64,000 nucleotides of DNA from Bradysia coprophila (Eukaryota; Arthropoda; Insecta; Diptera; Sciaridae). This document shows, one piece after another, positions 26,438-37,254 of the stretch. The translations under genes and the position numbers were made by a program. The stretch lies in contig NC_050738.1 in NCBI RefSeq assembly GCF_014529535.1, forward strand, positions 8,775,410 through 8,839,409, read 5' to 3'. A model generated the notes under the pieces. The model was not told the origin of the DNA and searched no databases. It was given only the letters and a program-made list of their open reading frames with translations. How positions within the stretch are numbered: the stretch's first letter is position 1; every line of letters starts with the position of its first letter.

Positions 26438-29400
26438 ATGGCAGAGGAAAACCTTGGTATGATTATATTAAAACAAATTTTTCTTTTCGATTCCACTTCC
26501 GTTTCCAGAATGCTAAAATTATAAATTCCTCCTGTCTGGACTTTGATCTTTCTTAATATGGAATACGAAAGTTTCTGTTTCTGATTTTAGTTGATTATGC
26601 CGGTGCCCTTATATTATATTACAGAGATCAATTTCTAGGTTTGTAATGTTTTTATGAAATGCCTAGCGGTATTGATATTGTTAGGCCATCTTTAAAACGT
26701 TATTTTGGTCAATGAGTGACAGTCGTAAAACGTTTTTCAAAGCACATCTTAGGTCTTATGTAATAATCAAAGGTTTTCCTGTTCTTTAACTATCCAAAGT
26801 CTTGCGACCATGAAATTTTTATTCCATAGAAAAACCTGAGACAACTGTCGGTCATAAATTTCTACAGGACAATCCATAGCTCTTACATCTTAAGACGAAT
26901 GGAGGAACGGTTGTAATAAACCGAACATGGATCGCAATTTATTGTCTTCATCTGTAATTACACATTTCGATTAAAGTTCTCAGCTCCTACATTTCGCTGT
27001 AAGATCGTCGGCTCCAAAATTATCGGTTAAAAGTCTCACAAAAAATTGCTCAAAGTTTAATCTTTTAAAAGAACGATAGCTTAGGTATGTTAGATCTTAG
27101 GATCATATAAATTATAGCCAGTATCCGTGTTGGTTAGTACTCATTGGAAATACATTGGATAAACTTAAACCAGTTTCACTTTCTCACTAACTTTTAAACC
27201 GTTGCCGGGCCACGAAGTACTTTTTTGTCTACTAGCGACACCATCAACGTCTTTATTGTCTGGCAAATGGTCTCTAAAATATCCCATTTGATTTATAGAA
27301 ACAATAGCGCGTTCAACAATGATTAACGCCATTTTTTTATCAATTGTGTGTTACTGTTAAATGTTGCTCGACACGAACGTAAATAAGAACATTGAGTTAT
27401 TTCCTTTTCCTTAATTTAATCAGCTGATCCTAAACTGTACAACGGCTGGATTCATAACAGCGCAGCCAATCCGACCGACGGTTTACCCAAAACCTGCACG
27501 ATTACACAATCTGCACCAGGTAATCATCACAATTCAGTCCCGGTAATCCCGTAAATAAATGATCAAATCTTCAGCAGCCAATCAACAATCGTTTGACAAT
27601 ACATTCTACCGGATGTCTCAATCGTTAAATCAAATGATACCTGTGGAAGTAGTGTACCCTACGCCGCTACCAGATGAAGAATGTTCAAGGTGAGAGTTCG
27701 ATTTTTTGTGAAACAAAGGCGACAAGTAATTTTGACAATTTTCCAATAAAGCGATACACCCTTCATGACTTCTTCAAAAATGAAAAGTCTTTCAATGGGC
27801 AACGTTCTGACGGATGATGTCTTTTCACAGGAACAATTTTTGAAGGTATTTTTGATTGGGATTGTAATCGACCGTGGCATTTATCTCTTGTCTTAACCTT
27901 ACAGTTTAAAAACATTGTCATCAAGGGTTGCGAATCCGCAGAAAATTTGGCTTATTTCCACCGAAATCGTCCATGCTTCAAAAAAATAAATTGTCTGTGT
28001 GCCCGACTCAAGCAGGATGTCGACCGTGCCGATTCGGTTCTCGCCAATATCAATTCGCAAGGTGTTCCATGGGCCGTCAAAGATTTTATTTTTGTATTTA
28101 CGCGCATCGTCAGTGCCTGGAACATAATCAAAGATTACGTGTATAACAATTCGGATGGAATGCGTACCGTCAAATCGGCGATTTCCGACCGATTGGTCGT
28201 CAGTTTCTTAAAATGGCAGGAAGTTACATCGGATTTCGTTGAAGATTTAACCAAATCATTTGATGGACTTCAGGAGCTGACGTTATCGCAGACCAGGAAC
28301 ACCGAGAGTAACCAGAAGAACTCTGACTCAAATCCCAGTTCCAACGAACGAAAAACTTTTTTCAGCGATACTGAGTCCTTTGAGTCATTCAAGGTTTCAC
28401 CGAATAAAGATGGCGCAAACGAAGGTCCGGCCAGCGATCAATCATCCGACAGCAGTTCCAGTTGCAAGAATTTGAATGTTAAACAACTGTCGATAGGATC
28501 CGATCGCAAATACGATTATATCAAGACTGGCGTTTACAAATGTACGGTCGCAAGGAATGCTGCCAACGGCAACAATACACATCAAACTGGTGTGAGACGC
28601 ATCGCACCGATGGAAAAGGATCAACTAAAGTGCCACAATGTTCATCCAGATGAAGCCAAAAAATGCTTCTTCACCAACATTTTATCGGGAATTCCGAATC
28701 CTGTTCGAAAGATAACGACACCGGAGAGATGTCATCCATTGCAAAGCAATTTTGTGAAGAATCCGACAGACGTACAGCAAGAAGCGGCGGCAATGAATTT
28801 AAGAAAGAACCCAAAAAGTGAATTACTACAAAAAGTGTGCTTCATTGAGGAGTCGAAATTCTTTTTCTCCTCTCAATTTACCAAAAATTATGTGAGTACA
28901 CCGGAACCTTTGCTAAAATTATTTAAGGCCAGGCGATGTATAAGAAGCTGTAAGTCTAAAGGCCAGCTAAATAATTTGCGATAGTAAACCCGTTCACCTA
29001 GTCTTTAAGTGAGTTTTTAACGAGATTCTTTTGTAGACAGATAAGTCGTCCGTAAGATTTTTGGTGGAAGACTTTAATCTAACATTTTCTCCGTTACATT
29101 CCGAAGGGACGGCCAAATTCTTTTATATTCGGGGAGGCTCTTACCCGAAGATTCCCTGTTTGCTAGTTCAAAGCCTTACTTCTTCTATCACTTAAGATTC
29201 CCAGATCTTAGAAAAACGTGTTACGGACAAGAACAAAAATAGGATCGATCAACCAATCCATTCTGTGGAGATGATCGTTTTAAGCTTTCAGTGTTCCTTC
29301 ATTCTAAGTGCTCTTAACCGTACGCTTTGTTTGTACGTACTAAGTAGTCACTTTTAACTTCTTCTTACTATTATAAGGACAGCAGCCAATGTTCACCGTT

Positions 29401-30263
29401 TCTATTTGTTGTCGTTGATGAACGATTCGCCAATCGATTCGTCACCAATGACTGAGATGAGGAAAACACAAAACATTTGGTTCTGTAGCATAACTGCCCA
29501 GATTGCATAAAGTTGGTGCTAAAGTCGCTGTTCCATTTACACTTTATTGAAATCTTACTTGGAGTTACTAGAATAGATGAATTAAAAAAACGTCAGCTGA
29601 TTTGATCTTGACTTAGACCGTTACTGAGACATCAGTAGACTTCGTGTAACTTTAAAAAGACAGTGACTTTAAATAAAAAAAATTATTTAACGTCACTGTC
29701 TTTTTAAAGTCCTAGTCTGTAGCGCCACAGAACATTGTCTATGGTAGCGGATAGCAGACTCTAAACAAAGTCGTTTCAAAAAAAAAATTTCCGATCCATT
29801 TTACGCTTAAGAAAATTCGTAGAAGTTTTGCATAAGAACGCGTTGGTTAGAGCAAACAAAACCCTCTATCCGTCTCATATCAGCACGATCTAACGCGAAA
29901 CTTCTTCTTCAATTTTACTTTCAGTTTCCTGACTTCCTGAAAATCGTCCCTAACTTCATTGATTTACGTTCAATCATTATGAAATCGGAAATGGAAGTCT
30001 TGGCCAATGTCTACGAAGTGGTCCATCAAATTCGTCAAATATTTTACAGCGCAAAGCTGTACCTTCTGGTTAGTAACTGCTTTCCATGTGATACCTACGG
30101 AACACTTGTATTATTTTTTGTTTCTACGATTTTCTCCAACTAGGAACGGCCTCATGAACTCTTGGACAAATGCGTTGCGATATTTGAACGAGAATTTGAA
30201 AATTTATTGCTAAGAGAATTTGCTGAATACGATTTCAAACGTATGACTGGATACGACTTTTAG
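26438..30263 (+). CDS. Conserved-looking protein of unknown function, 7 exons
   Basis: Exons 26438-26456, 27424-27519, 27575-27689, 27752-27845, 27905-28891, 29925-30068 and 30144-30263 join in phase, giving 524 residues. The start exon encodes only MAEENL plus one base. I do not recognise the family with confidence. Residues about 109-235 form a dense, probably helical block with several Cys (GVPWAVKDFIFVFTRI lies in it). Residues about 236-430 are Ser/Asn/Lys-rich and look disordered. Residues 438-524 form a second helical block rich in Phe, Leu and Glu, ending KRMTGYDF. There is no signal peptide and no clear membrane span, so a cytosolic or nuclear protein is likely. The acceptor of exon 3 is a tandem CAGCAG (27572-27577) that would toggle one Ala. 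If the donor at 28892 (TAT|GTGAGT) is ignored, translation runs 31 more codons to a stop at 28984 (467 residues), which is a possible short isoform. Confidence 0.75.
28892..29924 (+). other. Intron of the unknown gene with in-frame read-through stop
   Basis: This is a 1,033-nt intron bounded by GTGAGT and TTTCAG. It contains a perfect 19-nt hairpin pair at 29649-29667 and 29692-29710, and no recognisable coding sequence beyond the 31-codon extension ending at 28984. Confidence 0.5.
29649..29710. repeat. Perfect short hairpin inside an intron
   Basis: ACTTTAAAAAGACAGTGAC and its exact complement are separated by 24 nt of A/T-rich sequence that itself pairs partly (TTTAAATAA and TTATTTAA). In the nascent transcript it would form a long AU-rich stem. 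Confidence 0.75.
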
Positions 30264-30788
30264 TTACTCCAAAGTTTATGACTTCAGAAAATTATGCAAA
30301 AGAAAATTTCGAGCTTTCTCCGGAAGAAAAAAATTCTAATTTTTAGATTGTAAGACCAATTCATCTTGTCCCGGATATTCTTTTTTTTCATTATGTTGTT
30401 ATTGTTCTTGGTTCCATGTTATAATCTTACAATGTGGTTATACAAAGTATTCGTTTAGAAAAATTCGTTCAATTTTCAGAGAAATATGGATAACGAAAAA
30501 ATTTAACGTTTCGAAAAAATATTATTATTTTTAAGGTAATTTGAATTGTTTTTTTGAAATGTAAAAAAAAGAGAAGTTAAATCTGAATTTATTAAAGTGT
30601 AATGCTTCACTTTTGTCGAAAATTTAAATATTTGATTGTTAAAATAAATTAAAATATAATGGACGTTAAAGGTTCGCAGTTTCATTTCCGCATTTGTGAC
30701 CCGTGTGCTTATCCATGGCACTCCTAAACAATTTTCCTTTATTCTTATCCGCTCACTCTATGCTTCTCAACATCTTTCATTTACTCTA

Positions 30789-31341
30789 CGAGGGATTCTT
30801 TTGAAAAACAGCCGACCGAAATAGGACGCATTTTCCAGTGGAAAAAATTCTTCGAAGTTGGTTAGTGGGAGGTTTAAAATTCATCCACACTAACATATTT
30901 GCAGTTGAAGTTTTCGAAATACACGAAACGTACATGGTCGACATGGGTGTCATTAGAAAGATAATTTCACGTATTTTCGGGGCAAATGGGTTGTTATGGC
31001 AGCTTGATGCATCTACGATGAAATATGAGCACTGAAACCTCCTTCAACTTCTCATATTTTAAACCTAATAAGACCCTATTTGCCCCGGAAAAGGACATGC
31101 AATTACCTTTCAAATGACACCTCACAGGACCCTGTAAGGCTCGTGTAACTGGAGAAATTTCTGTAAGAAAACTGCATATTTTCGGTATTTGATCACCTCC
31201 CACAAGCTACACAAGTTTCGAAGAATTTTTTTGAAAGTGGTTTTGGCTTCTTTAGTTGGATACCTTTCTGGGCGCATATAAAAAATTCCACTGGATAATG
31301 CGTCCGATTTCGGTCGGCTGTTTTTCAAAAGAATCCCTCTA
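30789..31341. repeat. Foldback element of about 550 bp with long inverted ends
   Basis: The left end (AGGGATTCTTTTGAAAAACA, then GCCGACCGAAATAGGACGCA) and right end (TGCGTCCGATTTCGGTCGGC, then TTTTTCAAAAGAATCCCT) are inverted copies of about 60 bp or more. Inner blocks such as CGGGGCAAAT and ATTTGCCCCGG also pair. The small frames in it are not protein-like. Confidence 0.75.
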
Positions 31342-31575
31342 CTGAATATTGATTGCAAGCCTAAATCTCAAACAAACACAACTGAAAGAAAAAAGGTGTT
31401 TGTAAGCGCCAACAGATTTGTGCATTTTCCACAATTTGCGTCAACATTATGTTTTCCAGATATACATATCATCAGTCGTTAGTAATAGGGTGCGTCAAAA
31501 AGTTTAGTGACTTATGCTTAGGCCAAACCATAATGGCAGGCTGGAACGTATTGGAAAATTGGGGAAACTAGGTTA

Positions 31576-31744
31576 CAGTGGACGCCAGAGATATTTTTAT
31601 AGAAATTTGATTCAGTCTTTATGCGGGGTTTTATCAGTACCTTGCGCGTATGTACCCTTATAAAGACGTATAAAGTAGTTTCCTTTGTATGAGCTTAAAA
31701 ACAGGTGAATCAAATTTCTATACAAATAACACTGACGGCCACTG
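31576..31744. mobile_element. MITE with CAGTGG ends flanked by TA (mariner-like)
   Basis: The ends CAGTGGACGCCAGAGATATT and the inverse of CACTGACGGCCACTG, plus the inner AGAAATTTGATTCA and TGAATCAAATTTCT, give inverted repeats of about 40 bp. The element is flanked by TA on both sides, which fits the TA target preference of Tc1/mariner elements. There is no transposase, so it is non-autonomous. Confidence 0.7.
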
Positions 31745-32624
31745 TACGTTTCAAAAAAAAAAAACGCCAACAGGATTCGAACCCAAACGATGAATTCAAA
31801 TAAATAAATCAAACAAAAGGTACAACAACACCTCGTATACACTATAAAATTTATCGATCCACATAATATTTAAAAAAAAACGAGAGTAGCAAAACATCAG
31901 TCAATGGTGTGCTAGGGGTGCAGCTACGTAGTACCCGTATAATAGCTAATGTATACGGCCTGCAGCTTGCCTATAACGGGGCCCTCGTTACTACACAAAC
32001 TCTACCCTGTGCACTCAGACCGATGTGAATGTCATTCAACATCTACACAGCTTTAACACGAACTTTGGTAAAATTGGTCTTAGCGAATTATAGCAAAAAA
32101 TGTTATTCGTCGTTGTGTTCGTAATATCACATCTTCTATTGGTATAAAGTCGCATAGTCGTCTGCCATCGACAATGACAATGAATTATTTATTTACTCCA
32201 GCTAGCAGTCTCCTATAAAACAAATTCTTCTTATAACGAAATAAAACGTTTTGTGGCCAACATTAGGCGGTGGATGTAAAAGCAGCTGGCTCGATTAATT
32301 GCGAAGGTTAAGAAACACGATGGGACACACAATGGAATTTTAGAAATAAGAAAACTGAACCTAATGCTGACTACTTCTTCGTTTAGCTTAAAGGCAGCTC
32401 CCTTGTCCTATCATTTATTTTCAGTTAATTACGTTTTGGCTGACTTTCGCTTGGAGATTATGGAGTTTTGATTCATCAAACAAATACAAATATTTTCCGA
32501 TCTTCGGATCGATAAAGTTTATTCCATTAGATTAATTTACTTCACAAAAGAACAGAAAATGCAAATGGAACACAAAATATAAAATTAATAGAACAAGTCA
32601 AAACTTTTCAAAAATGCAACACTT

Positions 32625-34325
32625 TTACTTCTTTCCTTTCCGACATTGGAAAGATATACATTTATCCATACAGTCAACTGCTAATGCAATTTCTGGACAC
32701 CAAGTCGATCGACCAAATTTCCTCAAAAATTCGATAGCGTTGCCTCTTAGACGCAAATTTTCACTCATATCATTCGGTTCGTTGGAATGATTTTGCTGTA
32801 CGATGTGATAGTGAGGATCTTTTCGCATTGCAAGTCGTTCCGCTGGTGAAGCCGATCGCTTTGCACAACGATCACAGCTGCATTTCACATTTCGCTTGGT
32901 TGCACTCAAGAGTTCTTCAACTTCCGTAGGCTCGTCGTTCAGATGATCACCAAATCTCGAAATCATAATTTTTTCGTCACTTTTGATAGGTCGCACAGTG
33001 GTCAAAACTCTGTAGCCATTCACACTGCAAATAACAGTGTTTGGTGTGCAAGAAAAGGTGGTAAACGAACTTGTCAGGGTGAGTGAACTGTCCAATTGAT
33101 CGAAATCAGACCAACGACATTCGTTGATCAATAAGCCAATTGATAGATGGTGCCATATCAGATGAGCAAGGAAATTCTGTTGAGCTTCCAAAACAAAGCC
33201 CTTTCCAATATCAGACTTCATAAGAGACTCATATGCGAAGGCAATGGCGTCTGTACACAACTCTTTCGGTACGTAGTCTTTGTGACGAAGCACTTTTAAA
33301 AACGCTCCATACGTGGAGCGATCATCCTCCATTGACGGCACATTTGTTTGATTTTCGTCGATGCATTGTTCAACAAATGAAATGAAATCGGTTACATTAC
33401 CGAACATACAAAAGGCTTTAGCGATAGTGCGCACGACGAATTGGAACATCATTGTACGCATTAATGTGCTGGGATCATCTTTCTTCAAATCACCATAGAA
33501 GACACCATTTATACATTCGATATTGTGATGGCTGGTTTTTGCACATTCTTTGGAACAGAACATTGTTTCTGCGCAGGTATCACATGGAATGAAATTCGAA
33601 GGCTCTGATTTGCCACACACACTACACCCACTCTCATCCGTTCCCGGAACGTACGCATAAAACGGCTCGACAATAATCGTTTTCCCAACATCGATATCCC
33701 GCTTTGCCACAACATGAATGTCAAATTCGCTGTTGTATTGCAGGTCCAATACATTTGCCATAAACGGGATCTTTGCATTGCTTTTGAAACTGAGCTGAGG
33801 CATTGCGAAATGGGAAACATCCTCGACGCTATTATTCTCATCAATCAATCGCAAACAATCTGCTCTTCGTTGTTCTAATTTCGTTCGAATTAGAGTGGGG
33901 CAGTTAGCCGCTTGAGCGAGTTCAATATCAGTCAGACATTTGTTGTACATCTTCATGGAAAAAAAGCACGCTGACCGATTTGCATATGCTTTTGCCATTT
34001 GGACGGAATCTTTTTCAGCGTAGCACAAACTACGATTGTAACATTCCATTGCTTGTTCAAATAATTGTTCACCAAACTGCTGATTTCCTTTGAGTCGAAG
34101 GCATTCAGTTAAGTCGAAAATTCTCTTTCTTTCCATCGATTTCTTTTCAGGCATTGCAGTCGCGTTGCGGTCTTTCAAATCGCGCAAAATGTTCACGTAA
34201 ATTCCATTGGATGATCCAGTCTGATCGCTTTCTTTTGCCCATAACATTGTCAACTGTTGAAAGTGATTATGCGAAAATAGTACGAATGAAAAGTAGCAGA
34301 AAATTAAAGCTGTTACCATATGCAA
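32625..34325 (-). CDS. TPR-MYND-SET protein, SmydA/SMYD4-like, single exon
   Basis: This is one uninterrupted frame of 566 codons. SMYD proteins are SET-domain lysine methyltransferase relatives. Residues 72-150 look like TPR helices (MAKAYANRSACFFSMKMYNK). A MYND zinc finger spans Cys234-Cys271 with its Cys/His ligands (CSVCGK, CDTC, FCSKEC, HHNIEC). SET-I/SET segments follow, and a post-SET CSCDRC lies at 482-487. The usual SET motif NHSCxPN is TFSCTPN here (423-429), and the usual GEExxxxY segment reads DEKIMISRF. Both catalytic signatures are therefore altered and the enzyme may be inactive or atypical. The first 26 residues are hydrophobic and may not belong to the protein: Met27 (34247) is an alternative start giving 540 residues. 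The lack of introns beside intron-rich neighbours suggests a retrocopy or ancestral intron loss. Confidence 0.88.
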   Translation of the reverse strand: MHMVTALIFCYFSFVLFSHNHFQQLTMLWAKESDQTGSSNGIYVNILRDLKDRNATAMPEKKSMERKRIFDLTECLRLKGNQQFGEQLFEQAMECYNRSLCYAEKDSVQMAKAYANRSACFFSMKMYNKCLTDIELAQAANCPTLIRTKLEQRRADCLRLIDENNSVEDVSHFAMPQLSFKSNAKIPFMANVLDLQYNSEFDIHVVAKRDIDVGKTIIVEPFYAYVPGTDESGCSVCGKSEPSNFIPCDTCAETMFCSKECAKTSHHNIECINGVFYGDLKKDDPSTLMRTMMFQFVVRTIAKAFCMFGNVTDFISFVEQCIDENQTNVPSMEDDRSTYGAFLKVLRHKDYVPKELCTDAIAFAYESLMKSDIGKGFVLEAQQNFLAHLIWHHLSIGLLINECRWSDFDQLDSSLTLTSSFTTFSCTPNTVICSVNGYRVLTTVRPIKSDEKIMISRFGDHLNDEPTEVEELLSATKRNVKCSCDRCAKRSASPAERLAMRKDPHYHIVQQNHSNEPNDMSENLRLRGNAIEFLRKFGRSTWCPEIALAVDCMDKCISFQCRKGKK

Positions 34326-34869
34326 AATTGGAAGAAAAGCCTCAAAAGAATAGCTGCGAACGTATTTCTCTTAATTCTTTTTTTACTTTCAAGGCTCTAT
34401 ATCCTCTACTGACGTCTATTCAGTTCACATGCACACGTTTAAATGTGGTTCACATAGATCTAATCAAAGCACTACAGTGCGTTGATCTAATACAAACACA
34501 TCGCAGAAACATCGAACGATGTGCCTGATGCTATACTTTGTTTGCTTGCAGCCAGAAAACGACTCATTACTGTCTGGCAAGCAAAATGATTTTTTTTTGA
34601 GAATTTAGAGAATCAATTCCCAAATATTCGGCTCTGCCTGTAACATCGATTGCACCGAATGTCGCTAAGGTTACCAAAATTAACTATGTACAAGCGACAA
34701 ATTCTGATGATGTAAGAAGTGGAACGAAAGCGACAGCAAAATATCCAGTCCGATCGAGAAAATAGTTATTTACGTATCTGTTCTGGACGGTATGTTTTAG
34801 GGAATTTCGTGAGTTGTAGTCCGAACGAAGGGAGTTGTATGCCTAAGGCGTGTGATCTGTATTAATATA

Positions 34870-36135
34870 AGAGGAATCTTCACATGGCTAAATTGTTGCC
34901 TACATTTGGAAGCAAAATTATTATTATTTTGATGATAATTTTGGACTCACACCTTCTTGGAAAAAGTACGACCATCGTTTGGTTACAATGTGTTAACTTT
35001 CAGTAAAAATTTAAATTTTTGTGGTGGTGTAACCTCAGTCCGAGAAAACTCAAAATATGTGTCAATTTTCGTGAAATATTGAGTTTTTTCGTACTTTTTC
35101 CAAAACGAATGCGAATCCAAAATTATCATCAGAATAATAATAATTTTGCCCCGAAATGTAGGAAACAATTTAGCCATGTGTAGTTTCCTCTTAATACAGA
35201 TCTCACGCTCTGAATTTGAATTGAGTTTTAAGAATAATATCGCAAAAACTTCAGGTGATTTTATTAAGAGTAATCTACACATGGCTAAATTTTTGCCTAC
35301 AAAATTATTATTTTTTTGATGATAATTTTGGACTCGCATCCTTTTTGGAAAAAGTGCGTCCATCGTATTTTCGAAAAAGGATGAGAGTCCAAAATTATCA
35401 TCAAAATAATAAGAATTTTGCCCCGAAATGTAGGCAACAATTTAGTTATGTGTAGATTCGTCTTAAGAGGGCAGACTAGGTGTGAAGTAGGCTGTAATTG
35501 AAAAATTGGTTTTAAAATTAATGTAGACCATTTAATGAAAATCTGTTCCAGCAATTAGATGAGCAATATGTTTATCTATCTCTAAAAAACGAAAAACGAT
35601 TTACAATAAGCAACAGTTGGAAGAAAACCGATTTCCAAAATATGAACGTCGCTTAAAGTTAGGCTATGCAATATTTTTTTGGAAATCGGTTTTCTTCCAA
35701 CTGTTGCTTATTGTAAATCGTTTTTCATTTTTTAGAGATAGATAAACATATTGCTCATCTAATTGCTGGAACAGATTTTCATTAAATGGTCTACATTAAT
35801 TTTAAAACCAATTTTTCAATATATAGCCTACTTCACACCTAGTCTGCCCTCTTAACTTTTGGAACAAGCGGTCTCCAATTTTAATGAGTGATAGCTCGTT
35901 AGATTCGTCTTTCAATTCTACAGAAAGAATTTTAGTGAAATTTTGCGTTTTCTCGTAGGTTACACCACCACACACATTTATTATTTTTACTCATAGAAAA
36001 CACATTTCAACACAAAACTATGGTCGATGGTCCCATTTTTTCCAGAAAGGACGTGGATACGAAGTTATCATCGAAAACATATCATTTTTGCGCACAAATG
36101 TAGGCTACAATTTAGCTTTATGTCGATTCGTCAAC
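34870..36135. repeat. Cluster of repeated and inverted ATGATAATTTTGGACTC units
   Basis: A unit containing CACATGGCTAAATTGTTGCC, ATTATTTTGATGATAATTTT and GGACTC, then a Lys-tract-like GAAAAAGTACG, occurs in direct orientation at about 34880-34970 and 35277-35360. Inverted copies lie at about 35095-35190 and 35370-35458, and a diverged inverted copy at about 36045-36130. The hairpin MITE 35467-35851 sits between the last two. The frames within it on both strands are artefacts of the repeats. Confidence 0.6.
35467..35851. mobile_element. 385-bp hairpin MITE flanked by TTAA
   Basis: The arms of about 170 nt are nearly identical inverted copies, beginning GAGGGCAGACTAGGTGTGAA and ending with the complement. 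The loop of about 40 nt includes GAACGTCGCTTAAAGTTAGG. TTAA lies immediately outside both ends (35463-35466 and 35852-35855), which is the target site of piggyBac-type elements. It lies inside another repeat cluster, so it is a nested, probably young insertion. Confidence 0.75.
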
Positions 36136-37254
36136 GAAAATTCGAGGAAGCCTTTCTCTAAGAAGTATAGATAGTGAATGTTGTAATTAATACTGTACCG
36201 TACCCGTACCGGACAGCTGAGGATTTTAATAAGGCACTTTGCAGTACAAGCTCGGTTATTATACACCAACATTCTTGCTCAATCATGAAAGTGCTCAAGA
36301 AATCAAGACTGTGTGAGTTCCATGAAACTTACAGGAAATGACAATCAAATTTCAACCTAAGTTTTCTTCAGCTGATTCACTCATCCAAACAAAACAGGCT
36401 GTGCATGTTTATACCACTACCACACCCAAGCGAGTGCTGCTTAATCCGTATAAACAATCATTACCAGTTTTTTTGTATGAGTGAATCAGCTGAGTGAATT
36501 TGACTGCCGTTTCCCTCTTCTTACTGCAATAAATATGAAGAGATTCTACGCTTCCACTCTATAATGTGATCCGACAGACCTTTCATGTGAGGGCAGAAAT
36601 TAATTTTACATGCTACATGCGTCGAAAACCGTACTTTTCATGTTTTAAGTACTTCTTTCGACGCCCTCAGCATGTAAAATCCATTACATAAGTCGGGATA
36701 AAAATGAAAAGTCTCGTTTTCGTGTGTTTATTGACCTCGGCTTCACCTTGGATCAACAAAATTCACTCGAAAACTTTAATTTTCATCTTTTTATCCCTAG
36801 TCATGTAAAATACTATTGTTTTCGAGATCCTATGTAAGGAAAAAGACGTTAACTGTGTTATTGAAAAAAAGCGTTTGTGTGTTTGATAAAAATAAGTTTT
36901 TCATTTCGATAAATTACAAAAATGCGTTGCACAAATTTTGTATTTTCTATGGTAAGAAACTTGTTGTTGAATTTAGCAGTCGACCATTTTTCCACATTCG
37001 GACACTCCGAAATTTGAATTCATTTTAATTGAAATTTTTTTTTTAATAAACATTTTACAAAGAAAAAAAATTATTTAACAGAAAATAAAAAATCTTTTCA
37101 CTTTTAATGGTGTTTCTACAAAAAATTATCTAGATATATTCTGATGAGCTCTTTGTTGTGCATGTAAACTATGATAATTAATTTGAGTCTGAGTGACCAG
37201 AGAAGAGAGTAAAGGTAAAATAAATAAAACAGAAACTATTTTTAAAACAAAAAA

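Larger units (their letters stand above)
30264..32624. other. Intergenic region between the unknown gene and the SET-MYND gene (convergent)
   Basis: This holds two foldback or MITE elements (30789-31341 and 31576-31744) and otherwise unremarkable AT-rich sequence. A tRNA B-box-like word near 31768 is not part of a tRNA. TTTATT at 32518-32523 would be an AATAAA for the minus-strand gene. Confidence 0.55.
34326..37254. other. Intergenic region rich in nested inverted repeats
   Basis: This lies between the FHIP 3' end and the SET-MYND 5' end. It holds the repeat cluster 34870-36135, the TTAA-flanked hairpin 35467-35851, an inverted pair at 36369-36384/36477-36492 (CAGCTGATTCACTCAT), and an inverted pair around 36609-36685 (TTTTACATGCTACATGCGTC). 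No coding signal was found. Confidence 0.55.

Noticed and set aside
31740-31830. tRNA-like B box (GGTTCGAATCC on the minus strand) followed by a T run
   Set aside because: The T-arm stem does not pair well, no A box or acceptor stem lies upstream, and the surroundings are plain AT-rich sequence. A similar word at about 13310 also lacks tRNA structure.
34983-35554. Several 65-126 codon frames on both strands
   Set aside because: They fall entirely within the inverted and direct repeat cluster 34870-36135, repeat the same words in each copy, and show no protein-like composition.
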